A stretch of DNA of 64,000 bases. Source: Areca catechu (lineage: Eukaryota; Streptophyta; Magnoliopsida; Arecales; Arecaceae). Below, one piece after another: positions 11,048 to 20,984 of this stretch. A model generated the notes under the pieces. That model had not been told where the DNA came from. It did not search any database and saw only the letters and a program-made list of their open reading frames with translations. The stretch spans positions 109,832,877 to 109,896,876 of the forward strand of contig CM038049.1 in NCBI GenBank assembly GCA_021397845.1, read 5' to 3'. The position numbers and the translations under genes were made by a program. Every line of letters starts with the position of its first letter. The first letter of the stretch is position 1.

Positions 11048-11963
11048 TAGGGCCTCACACCCCCTGATGCCCGAAGGCGAAGGCAAGACGGGCTTCATGC
11101 CCACTCCTAAAGGAGGCAGAACCAAGGACACCTTTTTTCTTCAAAAATTCATCTTCATTATTAAAAACCAAGTACAAGAGGGGATGCCCTTTTATAGGCT
11201 AACAAGACTTAGGAACCAAGTAGGATACACATGAAAATTTATTTATTTTTTTTATTATTTTTTTTTGAATCCTAAACTAGTAGCTTTGAGAACCATGCAG
11301 AGCTGTTTCTGCATCAAGATTTGTGCAAATCCTTCTCCTGTGAGCGTGGAACAGGGGATCGAGCGGAATGGGGCGAGGACGTGGACCTCGTCGATGATGC
11401 TCATGAGTGAGACGGAGGATGGATAGGCCGGCGGATCCGAGGGGACAATCGCGATGGCATGGGGCCAGGGGATAGCGAAATCGATGATTTGGAGGAGGTG
11501 GTCGATGATGCTCACGGGCACGGCGAAGGGTAGACGAGCTAGCAGATCCATCGAGATCCGATCGGCATCGATGGAGGCTAGAGACAACTCCAGGCGAAGG
11601 GCTTTGAGCACGTAGATGGGGAGGCATCATGGGCATGGGAGGAGCAACAACGGCGGATAGCTGTGGGCGGTTCCAGTGGGATTCATCGGCTTTCCCACGA
11701 GAAGATCATCGCGGGAGGAGGTGGACGGCCGTCGGGGGTTGCCGATGGTTAGGCATGGCGGATCCAGGACCGACAATGAAAGATTGGGAGTTCTGGGCGA
11801 TGAATGGAGGAAGAAGATGATAGGAATAAATTCGAGATAAGAAGAGAATAAAATGGGAATAGAGGGGATAAATGGGATAACTGGAATAAAAATTATCAAA
11901 AAAAATAAAATAAAATCGAGGAGAAAAGATAAATAACTCGGATGGGTTTTGATGTCCCCATCA
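11048..11963 (-). repeat. 5' LTR of element L, second part
   Basis: Continues the LTR interrupted at 4040, from TAGGGCCTC to CCCCATCA, followed by the CTACT duplication in copia K. Carries the GC-rich block (about 11330-11700) and the minus-strand TATA box near 11188-11196. More diverged from its partner (2359-3637) than the LTRs of A are from each other, in line with L being the older insertion. Confidence 0.85.
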
Positions 11964-13799
11964 CTACTAATCATTGTCCTTTATGATTGAAGATCCCATA
12001 ATAGGTAACCTTTAACTCCTTATGGATACTCGATGAATTTCATCTTCTTTGACTTAGGATCGAGCTTGCTTCTTTCAATTGCCTCCATATGTACAAAGAC
12101 TGAGCAACCAAACACCTTCAGGTGACCAAGCTCCACCTTCTTTCCACTCCAAGCTTCCTTTGGAAGTCCTCCATCCAGCTTGAAATAAGAAGACTTGTTC
12201 ATAAGAAAACATGATAGAGTAATAGCATCACCCCAAAAGGTTTTCGGCAGTGATGACTATAGTCTCATACTCCTTGCCTTCTCCAATAGTGTCCGGTTCA
12301 TTCTTTCCATAACACCATTCTGTTGTGGGGTCATCCTTACTGTGTAATGGCATTTGATCCCATTTTCTTCACAGTAACTCCTGAACTCTTTTTAAGAGTA
12401 CTCCCCACCATTATCAGACCAAAGACACTTCACATGTTTTCCTGTCTCCTTCTTTATCTCAGCCCTCTAGGCTTTGAACTGGGCAAATACCTCTAGTTTT
12501 TCTCTTATCAAAGACACCCACAATTTTTTAAAGAAGTCATCAATGAAGGTAACAAAATACCTTGCTCCACCCCTAGATAAAATAGGTGCCGGTCCCCATA
12601 CATCTGAGTGCACCAAATCTAGCACTCCTTCACTTGGTTTAGTACAAATAGTAAATTTCACCTTATGCTATTTACCAAAGATACACAGCTCATACAAATC
12701 ATTTCCATCCTTCTTCAAAGCTTGAATGTTCCCTCTTTGACTTACTCCGTGAGCCCTCGGTCACTCATATGACCCATCCAATAGTGCCACAGTTTATATG
12801 TCAACTATTCCTCTTGTGCCACTACAAGAACCTCCGCACTATTATTCATAATTGAGCCTTCCATCTTGTACAGATTGTTGCTCAGTCTTCTTCCTCTCAT
12901 TACCACCAAAGCTTCCTTGGTTATTCTAAAACATCCACTACCATATTGTCAACTAAAAGAATATCCTTGCTCTTCTAAGTAGCCCAAAGAAATTAAATTC
13001 TTTTTCATCTCTGGTACATGTTTGATATTAAACAAAGTTCTTATCACTCCATCATACATCCTCATCCTAATAGTGCCAACTCTAGCTACCGTACAAGGAT
13101 GATCATCATCAAGGTTTATACTACCTCCATCTGACTTGTCGTAGGTGTAAAACCATTCCTGATATGAGGTATAGTGGTATGAGCATGTAGAATCCAAAAT
13201 CTAGGTATTATCCCAATCTACTGATCCATCTGATACAATCAGTACATCTCCTCCATTACTTTTTGATACATTTGCATCACTTATGTTGACTCTTCCTTTT
13301 TCTGTCTTCCAATGAGGACAATGCTTCTTGATATGCCCAAGCCGATGACACTTATAGCATTTCAAGTTCTTATGGTTTCGAGACTGAGATCTGCCCTTGC
13401 ACTTTCCCCTAGCTCTTTCCCTGGGTCTACCTTGCCTCTCATTCACAACAAGAACCTCTGAGTCAGGATTATTTTTGTAGATCTTTTTCCTTTGCTCATT
13501 AGATCTGAGCACACCAACAACCTCTTCATAATTCAGGGTTTCCTTCCCATACACCAAGGTTGTTATGAAACCATCACATGATCAAGGGAGTGAACACAAC
13601 AATAACAATGCTCGATCCTCCTCGTCAATCTTCACATCCAGATTCATAACCTTTGAACATACCTGGTTGAACCTCTGAATATGAGCAACAAGGTCTCCTC
13701 CTTCAGGCATTCTCAAGCTATATAGCTGCTTCTTCAACCATAGCTTATTCGTCATGTTCTTTTCCATGTATGTGTTCTCCAGTCTTCTCCAAAGAACAG
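11964..13799 (-). pseudogene. Copia K gag, protease and integrase (broken)
   Basis: In sense order: a gag piece ending in LLLLCSLP (13582-13799, with WRRLENTYMEKN near its start), a CCHC knuckle CYKCHRLGHIKKHC (about 13310-13350), a copia protease with DSTCSYHY (about 13165-13195) and KNLISLGYLE, then integrase with LVHSDVWGPAP and FVTFIDDF (12510-12630), and the LGHLKVFGCSVFVH segment (12090-12140) with KMKFIEYP. Frames change between segments and stops occur. The segment ends where element L is inserted. Confidence 0.85.
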
Positions 13800-14002
13800 G
13801 AATTTGATCGGCCATACAGGGCAGCATCATGGTCATATAGCCAAGGTCTGCCTAAGATAATACTACTAACTCTCATAGGAAGGACACACACCACACCTTT
13901 TCTTGAGAGGATTGAAGTTGGATCATGACTTGGCATCTAAGTTTGATGGGGATGGAAGTTGAGTCTATCTAGGATACCTTATAGGGATTGGAATGGAAAA
14001 CA
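13800..14002 (-). pseudogene. Ty3 element I protease, 3' piece, joined to copia K gag
   Basis: Minus-strand translation gives VLPMRVSSIILGRPWLYDHD, nearly identical to the protease of D (VLPMGVSSIILGRPWLYDHD, near 37250-37300). Upstream DNA also aligns with D down to the NPYK segment. It is the continuation of the protease that stops at 29112: that piece ends at SPV and this one starts two residues before NPYK. It fuses to copia K gag near 13800, an illegitimate junction that removed the rest of I and the 5' end of K. Confidence 0.75.
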
Positions 14003-14499
14003 TGATGGAGATGATCCGATGAATCCATGCTCAATAGAAGCGATCCAGGTGCGCGAGAGACCCTCTGCCACTGATCCACAAGGATCATGGTAGGATATAG
14101 GTCAAACAAAGATCAATTGATCCCTTGGATTGATCGAGAAGTGAAGAAGAGGGAAAGGAGGAAGAACAAGATCTGGAAGAAACGAGATCAAATGACTTCT
14201 CTCTCTTGTCTTTTCTCATAACCATCACAACTTACATATATATATACCTAGATCGCAAAGGACCTAGCCCTCCAGAACTTTCCTGGCACGGCAACACGTG
14301 ATTGAAAAGATCCCATCATCCGAGTCGGCTCGATCCCCTCAAGTCGACTCCATGCCGCAAAGAGCACTCTGGATGAGTCATCTTGAACCCCTCGAGTCGA
14401 CTCATCCAGACCGCTATTTATCTGTTCTACAGAATCGAGCCGACTCCAAGAAGTTCGAGCCAACTCTCAACAGAACCGAGCCGACTCTTAGCAAAACTC
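14003..14499 (-). repeat. Left LTR of copia N (interrupted)
   Basis: Begins TGATGGAGATG directly after AAACA (13998-14002), the partner of GAACA at 29112-29116. From 14050 on it matches 28390-28885. A TATATATATA stretch sits near 14232-14241 and, upstream in minus sense, a series of GAGTCGACTC/GAGCCGACTC motifs (14320-14490). It is cut at 14499 by an unrelated LTR starting TGTTAG. Confidence 0.7.
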
Positions 14500-14861
14500 T
14501 GTTAGAAATTATGTCCCAAAGCCAATCATCTAGGCTATAGATTATTGTGATATCCTGTATTTTATATATGAATTCTTTAATGAATAAAAGTTATTTATTT
14601 TGGCTGTTCATCATATTTATATTTTTCTGAAATGGACTCTTATATGATGGAGTCCTTAGAACTACATTGTTTGATATAGAGAGGATATATCAAGTAGTTC
14701 TTAAACTGGTTCACAACCAAATGATATATTGTTATAAGATGATGATGTATCGATTGTAGATTGTTGTATGTCAAATTTGTTGGTTGTCCTCTTAACCAAG
14801 GAGTGTGGAGACATTGGCGTGTCATGCAAGTGATATGTATGGTAAGTAATATGCAAGTGAT
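14500..14861 (+). repeat. Copia-type LTR fragment (TGTTAGAAATT start)
   Basis: Starts exactly at TG where the copia N LTR breaks. The start TGTTAGAAATTATG and the later AATGAATAAAAGTTATTTAT segment look like the 5' part of SIRE/Maximus-type copia LTRs. The 3' part is missing: it is joined at about 14861 to an L-type LTR fragment. No coding sequence. Confidence 0.5.
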
Positions 14862-15246
14862 ATGTTCTGGTGGGATTCGCCAGCATTCCCATGAGAAGAT
14901 CGTCACCGGGGGGAGGTCGACGGCCGTCGAGGGTCGCCGGTGGTCGGGCATGGCGGATCTAGGACCGACGGTGAAAGATTGGGAGTTCTGGAAGATGAAT
15001 GGAGGAAGAAGATGATAAAAATAAATCGGGGATAAATCGAGGATAAGAAGGAAATAAAATGGGAATAGAGGGGATAAATGGGATAACTGGAATAAAAATT
15101 ATAAAATAAAGTAAAATAAAATCGAGGAGAAAAGATAAATATCCCGATTGGGTTTTGATGTCCCAATCATTCCCATGGGATGGGAAAAAATTGACTCCAT
15201 CGAGTTAGGCTCGATTGATGCAGCACGAAAGCTCTGATACCAAAAT
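14862..15246 (-). repeat. L-type LTR fragment with short internal region and primer site
   Basis: 14862-15169 matches the 3' end of the L LTR (ends TCCCAATCA; compare 3340-3637). 15170-15246 matches the L internal region (GACTCCATCGAGT...GGCTCGAT) and then has a primer site, TGGTATCAGAGC on minus (15231-15242), followed directly by the LTR of element B. In effect a B-type LTR stands where the L 5' LTR should be, giving a hybrid tandem arrangement. Confidence 0.65.
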
Positions 15247-17029
15247 TGATGCAGCACGAAAGCTCTGATACCTAAAATGATGCAGAACAAAGAACAAAGA
15301 AGCGTATGCGGAAGTAAATTTAAGATTAATTCTTTTTTTTTTATTTCAGAAATTGGCTTTGACTCAAAGTAAAGCTAAACTAAGTTGAAGGAAACTAGGT
15401 AAGGATTGAAAGCACAATTTAGATGAAACTAAATTATCAGAGTAGTTCAGAAGTAATGGATCGCTGGGGGTTGAGAAACTCCCAGACCTAGGGTTTCACT
15501 CTGAACTTTCAACAGAACAGAAATAGAGAGGAGAGATGGTTTACCAACCAGACAGTGATCTTCTCAGAATTTGGGTGGAAGAACTCTCTCGAGCAGATTG
15601 TGGGATCCTTGGAGTCGGCTATCTTCGCAATGGATCCTCCAATACTGGTCTTATGGTTTGGTTGGCTTCTCCTGGACTCAAGATCTAGGAAAGAAGAGGA
15701 ACAAGTGATGGAATTCAGATACTCAAGAAAAGGTTTACCAGGTTGAAGAACTTGAAAACTGAAGTTGCTGAAATCAGGATTCTCCTGGAGGCTGATCTGA
15801 CTTCCTCTTAGAATTGCTGTAGATCTGAAGTATCTGGACTGGAGCTGGATGCTGGTGGTCGGCCTGGACTTGGAGAGGGTGGCCGTGAGAGGTGGGATAG
15901 GCTAGGGCTTGGTGGAAAGAGAAAGGTGATGGCGGCTAGGGTTTGGGAGTGGAGTGGCTAACCTAGGGTTTGGGTTTTGGAGATCTCACACCTCCTCAAG
16001 GTTCCTGGGGAACCCGGATTTACTCCCTCACGGAGCTCAACACCTGGATGCAAGTGCGGAAGAGAGAAAACACAAAGTTTGCTCATAAAAAATTGGTTTC
16101 ATTCATCTTTTTTTTTTTCAAACCTACATGGGGGTTTAATTTATAGGCCATTACAAGAGAGTAGGGTTTTACATCTTCCCATGTGGGACTAAAGGAGGGG
16201 ATCTTCAAATTAGGATATCAATCCCTACTCATATGGCCGGCCAATTAATTCCAAAGTTGATTGAAGCTTCAAAAAGGAAAGTGGGTGGCGCCTCCTTGTC
16301 TTGACCTCCAAGAAAATATTTTTTTCCTTCTATGCTTGGCCTTATCTGGAAGTGTTTGGGCGCCTCTTAACCTTGCCCTCCAAGAGAAAATTTGTTGCCT
16401 TTTATATCTGGCTTTAGTTGGAATGATTAGGGCGCCGCCTAACCTTGCTTTTCAAGAGAAATCTCCTTCCTTCCATGGCTCAACCCTTTTTGGATACCTC
16501 CTTTTCTTTCTCTCCAAGTTATGGCTCCTTCTAACTTTGTTTGAGTATTTCTGGCAGGTAATGGGCGCCTCCTTGAATCTCTCCCAAAGAGAATTTCTTC
16601 CCTTTCATAGTTTGGTTCTTTTGGGAAGTCTTGGACCGCCCCCTTGATTTTGTGGACCCCTGGTGGATTTCTCCTCAATTGGCGCATGAAAGAGGGGAGC
16701 TGCTATCTGTGGTGTGGGGACCAAAGCCTGCTGGACGGAGATGTGGCGCCCCCTGGACTCAGGCGTATGGCTGGGAGTGTGGCTGGGAGTGTGGCGCCCA
16801 CTTGCTTGGCCTTGGGAGAAAATGTAACACCCCTAGGTTAAAGCCCTAGTCCACTACTGAGTCAACATGACTCAACAAAATAAAAATGTAGGTAATACAG
16901 ACTCAAACTAAAATTGAGTTGATCAAGTCAACCCTTATTACAAGCCAAAAACCCTAATTCTTCGGGCAAGGTTAATCAGAGATCCAGATGGAGCTCTGAA
17001 GTCTTCTTCTGAGTCTGGTGCCCGCACCA
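15247..17029 (-). repeat. 3' LTR of element B
   Basis: Starts TGATGCAGCACG, ends CGCACCA. The first 31 bases (an LTR end plus primer-site-like GCTCTGATACC) precede a second LTR-like start, TGATGCAGAAC at 15278; the other LTR of B has the same doubled end, so it was copied in transposition. Minus-strand TATA box TATAAATTA at 16138-16146 and the hairpin GGTTCCTGGGGAACC at 16000-16014, 132 bp downstream in sense, as in D. Confidence 0.85.
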
Positions 17030-18014
17030 ATTCTCCTAGGGTCGGAGGAACTCGACCCTGTCGAGTATGGATCAAGTTGGCTCTGGTATCTCTCCAAGAG
17101 GTATCGGTCCAACTCTTGTAATTCTTCTCGGGAGATCCAAGAATCATCAGAATCTGGCCTTCCTAGCCAGTGGACCAGGTATCATTGGCATCCTCGATTA
17201 TGAGTAGAGATAACCTGATCATCCAGGATCTTTTCAATCTGCTCTTTCCTCACAGGCCAGTTTGTTGGTGGACACACAGGGCCAGGTTCACTCTCAAGAG
17301 CAGGATTAGGTTCAAAAGCCTCACTGGGAATCACAGCTGGCTCTCTATACTCTACTAGGTCTGTAATGTTGAAAGTGGAGCTAATGCCTAGTTCTGGAGG
17401 TAACTCGAGCACATAGGCATTGGATCCTACTCTCTTCACCACTCTAAATGGTCCAGCTCCTCTAGCATGTAACTTTCTAACGGTTCCAGGAGGAAACCGT
17501 TCAGGCCTTAACCTAATCATTACATAGTCTCTCTCAATAAAAGTTTTGACTCATCTTTTAGAATCAGCCAACTTCTTATAAGTTTCATTACTTAAAGTTA
17601 TTTTGGCAAGAATTTCTTTATGCAAGTCCTTTACATGCTATGCAAGTGCATCAAGAGACTTGTGTGTGTGGGCTAATAGTGAAATCAGATCAAGTGGTGT
17701 GTGAGGCTTGTATCCATGAACAATTTCAAAGGGACTCTAGCCTATAGACCTATTGATCGAAACATTTAATGCAATTTCAGCCCTAGACAAAATACAAATC
17801 TCAATTCCTGGTATTCTCACTCAACCAAAATCTGAGACAATGTCCTAAACTCGACTGACGATGCATTCCTAAAGAATGGACTTTATTCAAAGGAACCCTA
17901 GGTCTAAACCTAACAAACTACGGCTCTCTAGGTTTGACCTTGGGTCGGAGGATGGCATGCAGAGCATGAAAACTTATCATGGGTGCCTAGTAGGTGCCAT
18001 AAGGTCTTCCAGAA
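16972..18014 (-). pseudogene. Element B integrase C-terminus and chromodomain (broken)
   Basis: Clean frame from MIRLRPERFPPGT to VISTHNRGCQ (17182-17520), nearly the same as D, then a TGA inside the chromodomain and continuation YLVHWLGRPDSDDSWISREE, ending with a TAA at 16972-16974 inside the LTR. The TGA lies where the relatives have an Arg codon. Upstream (17600-17940) only stop-rich integrase homology remains. Confidence 0.8.
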
Positions 18015-18885
18015 TTAGGTGGCAAACCTAATAGGTTCTGACACGTGGTGCACTCTAAAGACTTCGACAAAGTATACTTGTATGTGCCATAAGGTCTTCC
18101 AAAAGTAGGTGGCAAACCTAATAGGTTCTGACACGTGGTTCACTCTAAAGACTTCGACAAAGTATACTTGTATGGTGTAAGAAGCATTGGACGTCCTAGA
18201 GAAAGGGAGGAAATATGAGGTGGAGTCTCGAATTACCTGCTGACTAAAGGTGGTGACCTGAAGGTTTGAATGGTGATCTATGAGTGTCAACTGGTCATCC
18301 TTACGAAAGGGAAAGTTTGCTACTCCTAGGAATGGATCAAGAGATGGTTCGGGGAGTAGCCTAGGACATGTGATTGCAACAGTTAAGGTTTGTTCTCTAA
18401 GCAAATAATGATCCACTTTCTCAAGAGATGGATTAGAGAATGATTCATGGAAGGGTCTATGGATGATGACCTCAAGACTTGAAATTTGACCTATGGGTGA
18501 GGAAAGGTATACTCTATAGAAGGGTAGCTCAGTCATGCGAAGGAAGGGGTCTGGGGCCATAAGGAAGACTTCTACAGGACTGGGTGAATCAATCCACTCA
18601 AGAAAAGGATGTCCAACTGAGATTACGGGAGAGACCTTAGTGGCTGAGCATGGGACAAGGTCCAATTGTAAGAGGCTTGATTCAGTCATCCTAAGGAGAG
18701 GATCTACCATAGGGTGGGCAAACTTAAATAGTTTAGTGCAAAGATCTTCAATTGGTACTTGGGGAATGACTGTCATTAGAGGATACGAACTGATAGCTCG
18801 GGCTAACACTATGAGTTCTACCTGGGGGTATTTGACTAAAGGAACCTGGTTCTCACAAATCTCTTAAATTTCTGAACTAGGTCCT
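18015..18885 (-). pseudogene. Element B Gag-frame extension with integrase remnant
   Basis: Once E and one GTCCT copy are removed, this continues the gag frame of 25130-25935 with a single TAA between. It is open for over 260 codons. The first 200 residues resemble no pol domain I know and contain two related segments (DPLLRMTESSLLQLDL and DPFLRMTELPFYRVYL). Then comes the integrase remnant (TSYFLPF, YFVEVFRVN, EPIRFATYFWKTLWH), after which a 90-bp tandem copy (17994-18083 and 18084-18173) repeats the remnant in frame. The catalytic SDRD is missing, as in A and E. Confidence 0.7.
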
Positions 18886-20339
18886 TGATGCGGAACTAAT
18901 ATGCATGCAATTTTTTTTATATGTTTTATATGTGGGGTTGGGTGATTAATTCCCGAATTTTAGATTAAAATAAGTTGTAGGGAATTTTATATGAATTTTA
19001 GAAGATCAGCATGCAGATTAGGACCTAGAAAAGTAGAAAAGAAGGATCGCCGGGGCTGAGAAGCCTCGGTTAGGGAAAGTTCTCCTACAATAAAACTACT
19101 GGAGGTAGAGGGGTGTACCTGACAACGTCTATGAAGATCGCAGCAAAAGGGTCTCTCATTCCTCGACGGATGCGGCCTGGAAAATCGAGCCAAAGACCCG
19201 CGGATACCCGGCTTTCTGCTCGGTGATCCGATTGAGGCTTGGCTGGAGTCGTTGGATTCGTAGGAACTCGGGGACCTGCAAACGACCTATCAGGGGTTAG
19301 AAAACTCACAAAGGAACAAGAAAACAAAGGAAAAATAGCAAGGGAAGGCTTCTTTTGGAGTGGGCGTCCAGGGATCTGGAGGGTTTGTTGGCAGCAGGAA
19401 GATGATTGCAATCACCGGGAAGAAGAACTCTCACAAACCCCTTTATGCACACAGCAGGGTATCACACCATTCAATAGAAGAACTCAAGGTTTTCATTCAT
19501 CAAAAATTCTTCTCATACAAGAGGCTAGGGTCCCTTAAATAGACCCTTAACCTTGGGCTCCAAGTAAGGGTACATAAGTCTTTACATAAGAATCCTTTTC
19601 CCTCTCAAACCCTAGCTAGAAAATAAGGAAATATTAGGTAGAAAAATTCCTAAAATTTTTCTTGACTTGGTCAAGACTCCAAGGACGCCTAGGGGGGCGT
19701 GTTGGGCTTCTAGGAGCAGCAAAAGGCCGGCCCAAAGGGGCCCGGGTGCATGGGTTTGGGCCTCTGGAAGCTGGGGTGGCCTGGTAGCCAGGTAGCAGGA
19801 ATATTCCCTGGTATCTTGCTTCTTAGGGGCTTGGGCTTGGCACCTGGGCTTGATTTCATTGGGCTAGGATGCAGATGGACCTCTGGAATCATGGATGCCC
19901 TTATTTATGAATATACTTTGGCATCTGGAAGGGAATCTGGGCATCTGGAGGGCATCTGCAAGGAATCAGGGTTTCTGATTTTTCTCCTGGGGTCTTCAAA
20001 TCTTCAAGCTGGGTTGGACTTGGGCTAAACTTCCATGTCTTCAATCTGGTTGGACTTGGTCTTTACTTATATGATGTGGTCTTGAGTCTTCAGTATGCTT
20101 GGATAGGACTCAAAAAAAATAAAATTAGCTCAACATGAGCTGACTAGCATTGGACTGAACTAGCTCAACATGAGCTGACTAGTACAGAACTGAAATAACA
20201 ACTCAAAATACTCAAATAACAACTAAAATGGACTCAGATGAGCTAAGCCCTTATTACAGATGGACTCATAAATTATTGAACAATTTACAGAGGATTGAAA
20301 AGTCTCTATCTTATTCTGGTGCCTCCGGTGTCCCCACCA
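18886..20339 (-). repeat. 3' LTR of element E
   Basis: TGATGCGGAACTAATATGC start, CCCCACCA end. Near-identical to 23671-25124 (examples: GGGAAAG versus GGGCAAG near 19077, CTATG versus CTGTG near 19132). Only its terminal bases resemble the LTRs of A, B and D. A minus-strand TATTTAAGG near 19535-19545 is a possible TATA box. Confidence 0.93.
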
Positions 20340-20860
20340 ATTCTCCCGGGGTGGGAGGAACTCGACCCTGTCGATTGAAGGTCAGACTGGCTCACATATC
20401 TCTCGAGAAGGTCTGGGTTGAGGCATTGCAAGTCCTCTCGAGAAATCCACGAATCGTCCGACTCTGGCCGGCCTTGCCATCGGACCAGGAAGCGTTGATA
20501 GTCATGGCCCTGGGTCGTGATGGCTTGATCGTCCAGGATACGCTCGATCCGTTCTCCTCTCTCAGGCCAAATTTGTTTGTGGACACTCTAGGTTAGGGTC
20601 ACTCACAATGAAAAGGAATAGGTCCAAAGGCCTCACTAGGTAGCGCTGCCGGTTCCCTATACTCAACCAGGTCTGTAATATTGAAGGTAGAACTAATGCC
20701 CAAATCCGAAGGCAAGTCTAACACCTAGGCATTTGATCCAACCTTCTCTATCACTTTAAAAGGTCCGGCTCTGCGAGCATGAAGCTTCTTTTAGGCCTAA
20801 GCCTAACCAAGATAAAATCCACTACATCAAAATTTTTTTGATCTATCTTCGGGAATTAGC
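20306..20860 (-). pseudogene. Element E integrase C-terminus and chromodomain
   Basis: Degraded integrase C-terminal piece (ISSTFNITDLVEYREPA, about 20650-20700) with a stop, then, one base out of frame, an open chromodomain of about 85 codons: WPERGERIERILDDQA, YQRFLVRWQGRPESDDSW, ISREDLQCLNPDLLERY, ending at the TAG at 20306-20308 inside the LTR. The chromodomain looks well kept but has no start codon of its own and is not in the frame of the 600-codon gene. Confidence 0.75.
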
Positions 20861-20984
20861 CAGTTGTTTTAACATTAGTGCGGGTGGTGAACATGCTAGG
20901 CACATGCAGACTCCTAACAAGATGATGCAAAGGACTCAAACCTACACCTAGCAGACTCGACTAAAGAGGTTTATTAGGTCTTAA

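Larger units (their letters stand above)
2359..11963 (-). mobile_element. LTR element L, non-autonomous, almost no internal region
   Basis: Flanked by perfect 5-bp duplications CTACT (2354-2358 and 11964-11968), starts TG and ends CA. It consists of two LTRs of about 1.28 and 1.22 kb separated by only 97 bp; the second LTR is interrupted by chromovirus A (4041-11042). Without A the element is about 2.6 kb. Orientation is taken from the primer-binding site at 3720-3731, complementary in form to initiator tRNA-Met. It has no coding domain of its own and must have moved in trans. Inserted into the pol gene of copia K. Confidence 0.85.
1..13799 (-). mobile_element. Ty1/copia element K, broken, hosts the L/A nest
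   Basis: Reading the minus strand from 13799 down, copia domains follow in family order: gag, CCHC knuckle, protease, integrase, then (after a 9.6-kb insertion) RT, RNase H and a 3' LTR that runs off the left edge. The integrase-to-RT linker is cut exactly by element L: the text before the insertion (near 11970-12030) and after it (below 2354) joins in the copia integrase-RT order once one copy of the CTACT duplication is removed. The 5' end is lost: gag runs directly into a Ty3 protease piece near 13800 and there is no LTR or primer site of K there. Many stops and shifts; not active. Confidence 0.85.

Noticed and set aside
19239..20028. Plus-strand frames of 90-100 codons repeated at 24024-24813
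   Set aside because: They are the two LTR copies of E read antisense; duplication of the LTR explains the repeat.
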